A DNA stretch of 9,093 nucleotides, from contig SYAK01000287.1 in the NCBI GenBank assembly GCA_005788935.1, forward strand, positions 1 through 9,093. Reading direction: 5' to 3'. The position numbers and the translations under genes are program-made. Shown one piece after another: positions 6,354 through 9,093 of this stretch (position 1 is the first letter of the stretch; every line of letters begins with the position of its first letter). The notes under the pieces were generated by a model. That model was not told the origin of the DNA. It worked only from the letters and a program-made list of their open reading frames with translations, and ran no database searches. This DNA comes from Pseudomonadota bacterium (lineage in GTDB: Bacteria > Myxococcota > UBA9042 > PHBI01).

Positions 6354-7538
6354 GTGTCGAAGAAGAAGCATGAAGAGCATGTGAACCACGAGCGCTGGCT
6401 GGTCAGCTACGCCGACTTCATCACGTTGCTCTTCGCCTTTTTCGTGGTCATGTTCTCGGTGTCGCAGGTCGACTCGAAGCGGGCTGGGCGGTTTCAGGAG
6501 TCCTTCTCGTTCGCGACCGGGATCAAGACGGACGAGCGCGGCTACCTGCCGCGGGCGGACGATCTGAAGAAGGCGCCGATGGCGGCGTCGATCATCGCCG
6601 ATCACCCCGCGAGCGCGCCGCCGCTGCAGTCGATGTGCAACCTGTGCGCCTCGAACGACTCGGCGTTGCGCTTCCCGGAAGAGCTCGCCGAGCTTGAGAG
6701 CGTCATCAAGGAGCGGGCGGAGCTCGAGGCGAACCTCGTCGGTGTGAAGGTCCTGCGACGTGGCAACGAGCTTGTCCTCCGGCTCGACGCGACGGCCCTG
6801 TTCGACAGCGGCGACGACCAGATCCGGGTCGAGGCGCTGCCGCTGCTCGTCAGTATCGCCGATGAGCTCCGACAGCGCGCGCTCGCCATCCGCGTCGAGG
6901 GACACACGGACAACGTCCCGATCACGACGGCCCGCTTCCGCTCGAACTGGGACCTCGCGACGGGCCGCGCGACGACGGTCGTGGTGACGGTGGCGCGGCT
7001 CGGCGGCATCGACCCGAAGCGTCTCGCGGCGGTCGGCTACTCGGAATACCAGCCCGTGGCGAGCAACGATACGCCCGAGGGGCGCACGGAGAACCGCCGC
7101 GTCGACTTCGTGCTGTCGATGTCGAGCCTCATCCCGACGAACGACAAGCCCCTCGACGAGGCTGCGGGCGCGATGGATGGAGGCGGTCCGCCTGGCGAGG
7201 GCGAAGGGGTGCAGGCGGCTGGCGGGGGCGATCCGTCCGACATGCCACTCGACGCGGTCGGCGCCGAGGTGCCGCCTCCCGGTGGAGACCCGTCGGATGC
7301 TCGCGTGGCCAGGCCTGCCGCGGGGGCTGCGGCGCCTGTCGCGGTGCCACCGGTCGTGTTGCCTACCCCGGCGTCGCCCGTCGACGGTAGCGGCGCGGTC
7401 AAGCCAGCAGTGCCTCCGCCCGCCCCTCCGGCGGCCGAGGCTCCGCCCGCGCCCGCCGCTCCGAGCATCTGGGGCCCGCTCGAGCCATGGTGGCCGCTCA
7501 TCGACCGTCTCGCGACGAGCGCGCCGCCAGCAACCTGA
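6354..7538 (+). CDS. motB: Flagellar motor stator protein MotB with long Pro/Ala-rich C-terminal tail
   Basis: MotB anchors the stator to peptidoglycan and carries the ion-binding aspartate. The 394-residue protein starts with a basic cytoplasmic stretch, then the single membrane helix WLVSYADFITLLFAFFVVMF (15-34) with D21, equivalent to E. coli D32. The periplasmic linker (about 40-125) holds a CNLC motif (95-98). The OmpA-like peptidoglycan-binding domain spans about 130-257: ALFDSGDDQIR, then VEGHTDNVPI (181-190), then NWDLATGRA and ENRRVDFV. After it comes an unusual tail of about 130 residues rich in Pro, Ala and Gly, ending with a Trp-containing segment (SIWGPLEPWWPLIDRL, 371-386). The start is GTG with a weak GGGGT (6344-6348). 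The stop lies 9 bases from the end of the convergent ABC gene. Proton or sodium use cannot be read safely from this sequence. Confidence 0.95.
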   Translation: MSKKKHEEHVNHERWLVSYADFITLLFAFFVVMFSVSQVDSKRAGRFQESFSFATGIKTDERGYLPRADDLKKAPMAASIIADHPASAPPLQSMCNLCASNDSALRFPEELAELESVIKERAELEANLVGVKVLRRGNELVLRLDATALFDSGDDQIRVEALPLLVSIADELRQRALAIRVEGHTDNVPITTARFRSNWDLATGRATTVVVTVARLGGIDPKRLAAVGYSEYQPVASNDTPEGRTENRRVDFVLSMSSLIPTNDKPLDEAAGAMDGGGPPGEGEGVQAAGGGDPSDMPLDAVGAEVPPPGGDPSDARVARPAAGAAAPVAVPPVVLPTPASPVDGSGAVKPAVPPPAPPAAEAPPAPAAPSIWGPLEPWWPLIDRLATSAPPAT

Positions 7539-7547
7539 CCCGCACCT

Positions 7548-9093
7548 TCAGGTGTCCGCGGCGGTCGCGAGGAAGGCGGCGGATTGCATCGCATAGAGGT
7601 GCGCGTAGCGTCCCTTTGCGGCGATGAGCTCGGTGTGGCTGCCGCGCTCGACGATGCGCCCCGCGTCGAGGACGATGATCACGTCGGCCATTCGGACGGT
7701 CGAGAAGCGGTGCGAGATGACGACGCCGATCCGTCCCTCTGTCACCTCGCGGAAGCGGGCGAAGACAGCGGCCTCGGCCTCGGCGTCCATGGACGCGGTC
7801 GGTTCGTCGAGGATCAGGATCTCGGCGTCCGGTCGCATGAAGGCCCGCGCGAGCGCGATCTTCTGCCACTGGCCGAGCGACAGCTCGCGGCCCCCTTTGA
7901 ACCAGCGGCCGAGCCGCGTCGTGAAGGCGTCGGGCAAGGTGGCGACGAGCGGAGCTGCGAGCCCCTTTTCGGCCGCGGCGGGCCAGCGTGCCGGTGCGTC
8001 CAGACCGTCCGCGTCGCCCGCGCCGATGTTCTCGCCGACGGTGAGCTGATAGCGGTTGAAGTCCTGGAAAATGATGGAGACGCGCCGTCGATAGTCGGCC
8101 GGATCCCAGCTGGCCATCCCCTCGGACCTCGCTGCGATGTCGCGCCCCGCGTAAGTCAGTCGGCCGCGCGACGGCGCATAGAAGCCGGCGAGGAGCTTCA
8201 CGAGGGTGGTCTTGCCGCTGCCGTTGTCGCCGACGATCGCGAGGCGGGTGCCGCGCGGAATGTGGAGGTCGAGCCCGTCGAGGGCTGGGCGGTTGTTGCC
8301 TGGGTAAGTGAACGAGGCGCCCGCCAGGCGCAGTCCGTCGTCTGGGCGTGGCGGAGGGGCGGCCTCGGTCGGGGCCTCGACGCGGGTGACGGGCGTCTCG
8401 AGCAGCTCGGTGAGGGTCGTCAGGTAGAGGGTATCCTCGTAGAGGCCGCCGACCGCGGCGAGCGTCGCGGTGAGCGTCGTCTGACCCTGCTTGAAGACCC
8501 AGAGGTACATCGTCATGGCACCAAGCGACAGGCCTCCGTCGATGGTGGCGAGCGCGATCCAGCCGTAGGCGCCGTAGAAGACGCCGACCGCGAGGACGCC
8601 GAGGGCCGCGCCCCACAGGCCGCGCCGGATCGTCAGCGCACGGTCCTCGCCGTAGACGCGGTCGAAGATGGCGACGTACCGGCCAAGGAGCGCCGGTCCG
8701 ACCCCGAAGAGCTTGACCTCCTTGGCGTGGTCGTCGCGCGCGAGGACGGTCTCGAGGTAGTTCTGCTCGCGGGTCTCTGGGGTCCGCCAGTTGAAGAGGC
8801 GGAAGGCGTCCCGGGCGAAACGGGCCTCCGCGATGAAGGCGGGGAGACCGGCGAGGAGGAGGACGAGGACGATGAGCGCCGAGAAGTCGAGCAGCAGCGC
8901 GCCGAAGCCCGCGAGGGCGAGCAGGTGCTGCGCGATCTCGAAGGGGTAGAACAGCAGACAGCACTGTAGAAGCCGGTTGTAGAAACAGTAGACCTGAAAG
9001 AAATGTAGAAATGCTGGTAGTTGAGCAGAGGACAGGCTCCACTGGTACAAAACAGCGAACAGCGCCGTAGAAGGAGCCTGGGAGGTTGTAGAC
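7548..9093 (-). CDS. ABC transporter, fused permease and ATPase (exporter type), 5' end missing
   Basis: The frame is open to the right edge, so the start lies outside; a TTG at 9048-9050 is possible but probably not the start. Numbering from that codon gives 500 residues. Hydrophobic membrane segments lie at about 43-74, 146-170 and 174-200, with HAKEVKLFGVG (108-118) in the coupling region, a phrase seen in exporter-type permeases of this group. The ATPase domain (about 240-490) is complete: Walker A GDNGSGKTT (274-282), Q-loop Q329, signature LSLGQ (390-394), Walker B ILILDEP (411-417), D-loop SMDA and H-loop H447. It is not a flagellar gene and is convergent with motB. The substrate is unknown; homologues of this kind often export peptides or lipids. 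Residues before about 36 are unlike the family and coincide with a GC drop. Confidence 0.85.
   Translation of the reverse strand, partial: STTSQAPSTALFAVLYQWSLSSAQLPAFLHFFQVYCFYNRLLQCCLLFYPFEIAQHLLALAGFGALLLDFSALIVLVLLLAGLPAFIAEARFARDAFRLFNWRTPETREQNYLETVLARDDHAKEVKLFGVGPALLGRYVAIFDRVYGEDRALTIRRGLWGAALGVLAVGVFYGAYGWIALATIDGGLSLGAMTMYLWVFKQGQTTLTATLAAVGGLYEDTLYLTTLTELLETPVTRVEAPTEAAPPPRPDDGLRLAGASFTYPGNNRPALDGLDLHIPRGTRLAIVGDNGSGKTTLVKLLAGFYAPSRGRLTYAGRDIAARSEGMASWDPADYRRRVSIIFQDFNRYQLTVGENIGAGDADGLDAPARWPAAAEKGLAAPLVATLPDAFTTRLGRWFKGGRELSLGQWQKIALARAFMRPDAEILILDEPTASMDAEAEAAVFARFREVTEGRIGVVISHRFSTVRMADVIIVLDAGRIVERGSHTELIAAKGRYAHLYAMQSAAFLATAADT

Noticed and set aside
7584..8969. Long + strand frame opposite the ABC transporter gene
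   Set aside because: It is an Asp/Glu/Arg/Gly-rich shadow; all ABC ATPase motifs are on the - strand.
1..9093. CRISPR arrays, tRNA or rRNA genes, insertion sequences
   Set aside because: No regular repeat-spacer pattern, no cloverleaf or rRNA sequence, and no transposase frame or terminal inverted repeats were seen.

Overview
The window is a stretch of a high-GC bacterial chromosome carrying the late part of a flagellar gene cluster on the + strand. A truncated ABC exporter gene meets it tail to tail on the - strand. The strong G/C preference at third codon positions, GTG starts, the FlbD-MotA-MotB order and a MotB with a long Pro/Ala-rich tail suggest a GC-rich member of the former Deltaproteobacteria, perhaps Myxococcota-like. 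This placement is an inference; nothing in the window fixes the taxon.

Layout on the + strand: the 3' end of flgL (hook-filament junction) with a good Rho-independent terminator; a 353-codon gene that looks anonymous but carries scattered flagellin motifs; a 376-bp intergenic region with a bulged hairpin and an A8 tract; a normal short flagellin gene (fliC, 288 aa) with its own terminator; then fliD (filament cap), fliS (flagellin chaperone), a FliT-like small gene, flbD, motA and motB. fliS, the FliT-like gene and flbD are joined by two 4-base ATGA overlaps. The genes from fliD to motB are probably one operon, with a candidate promoter just after the fliC terminator. The set covers filament building (junction, filament, cap, chaperones) and the proton-channel stator.

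On the - strand, 9 bases beyond the motB stop, is a gene for a fused permease-ATPase ABC transporter whose 5' end lies outside the window. All ATPase motifs are intact. The last ~145 bases of the window (from about 8950) drop to about 50% GC from about 72% just before. The encoded N-terminal segment there does not look like the rest of the protein, which suggests foreign DNA or an assembly join.

The most interesting item is the gene at 635-1696. It has an intact frame and keeps the flagellin D1 helix motif, the D1 return helix and the C-terminal helix ending in RLL. It has lost the N-terminal D0 region and carries long disordered Pro/Ala/Arg-rich segments. It looks like a flagellin-derived protein that cannot be an ordinary filament subunit.
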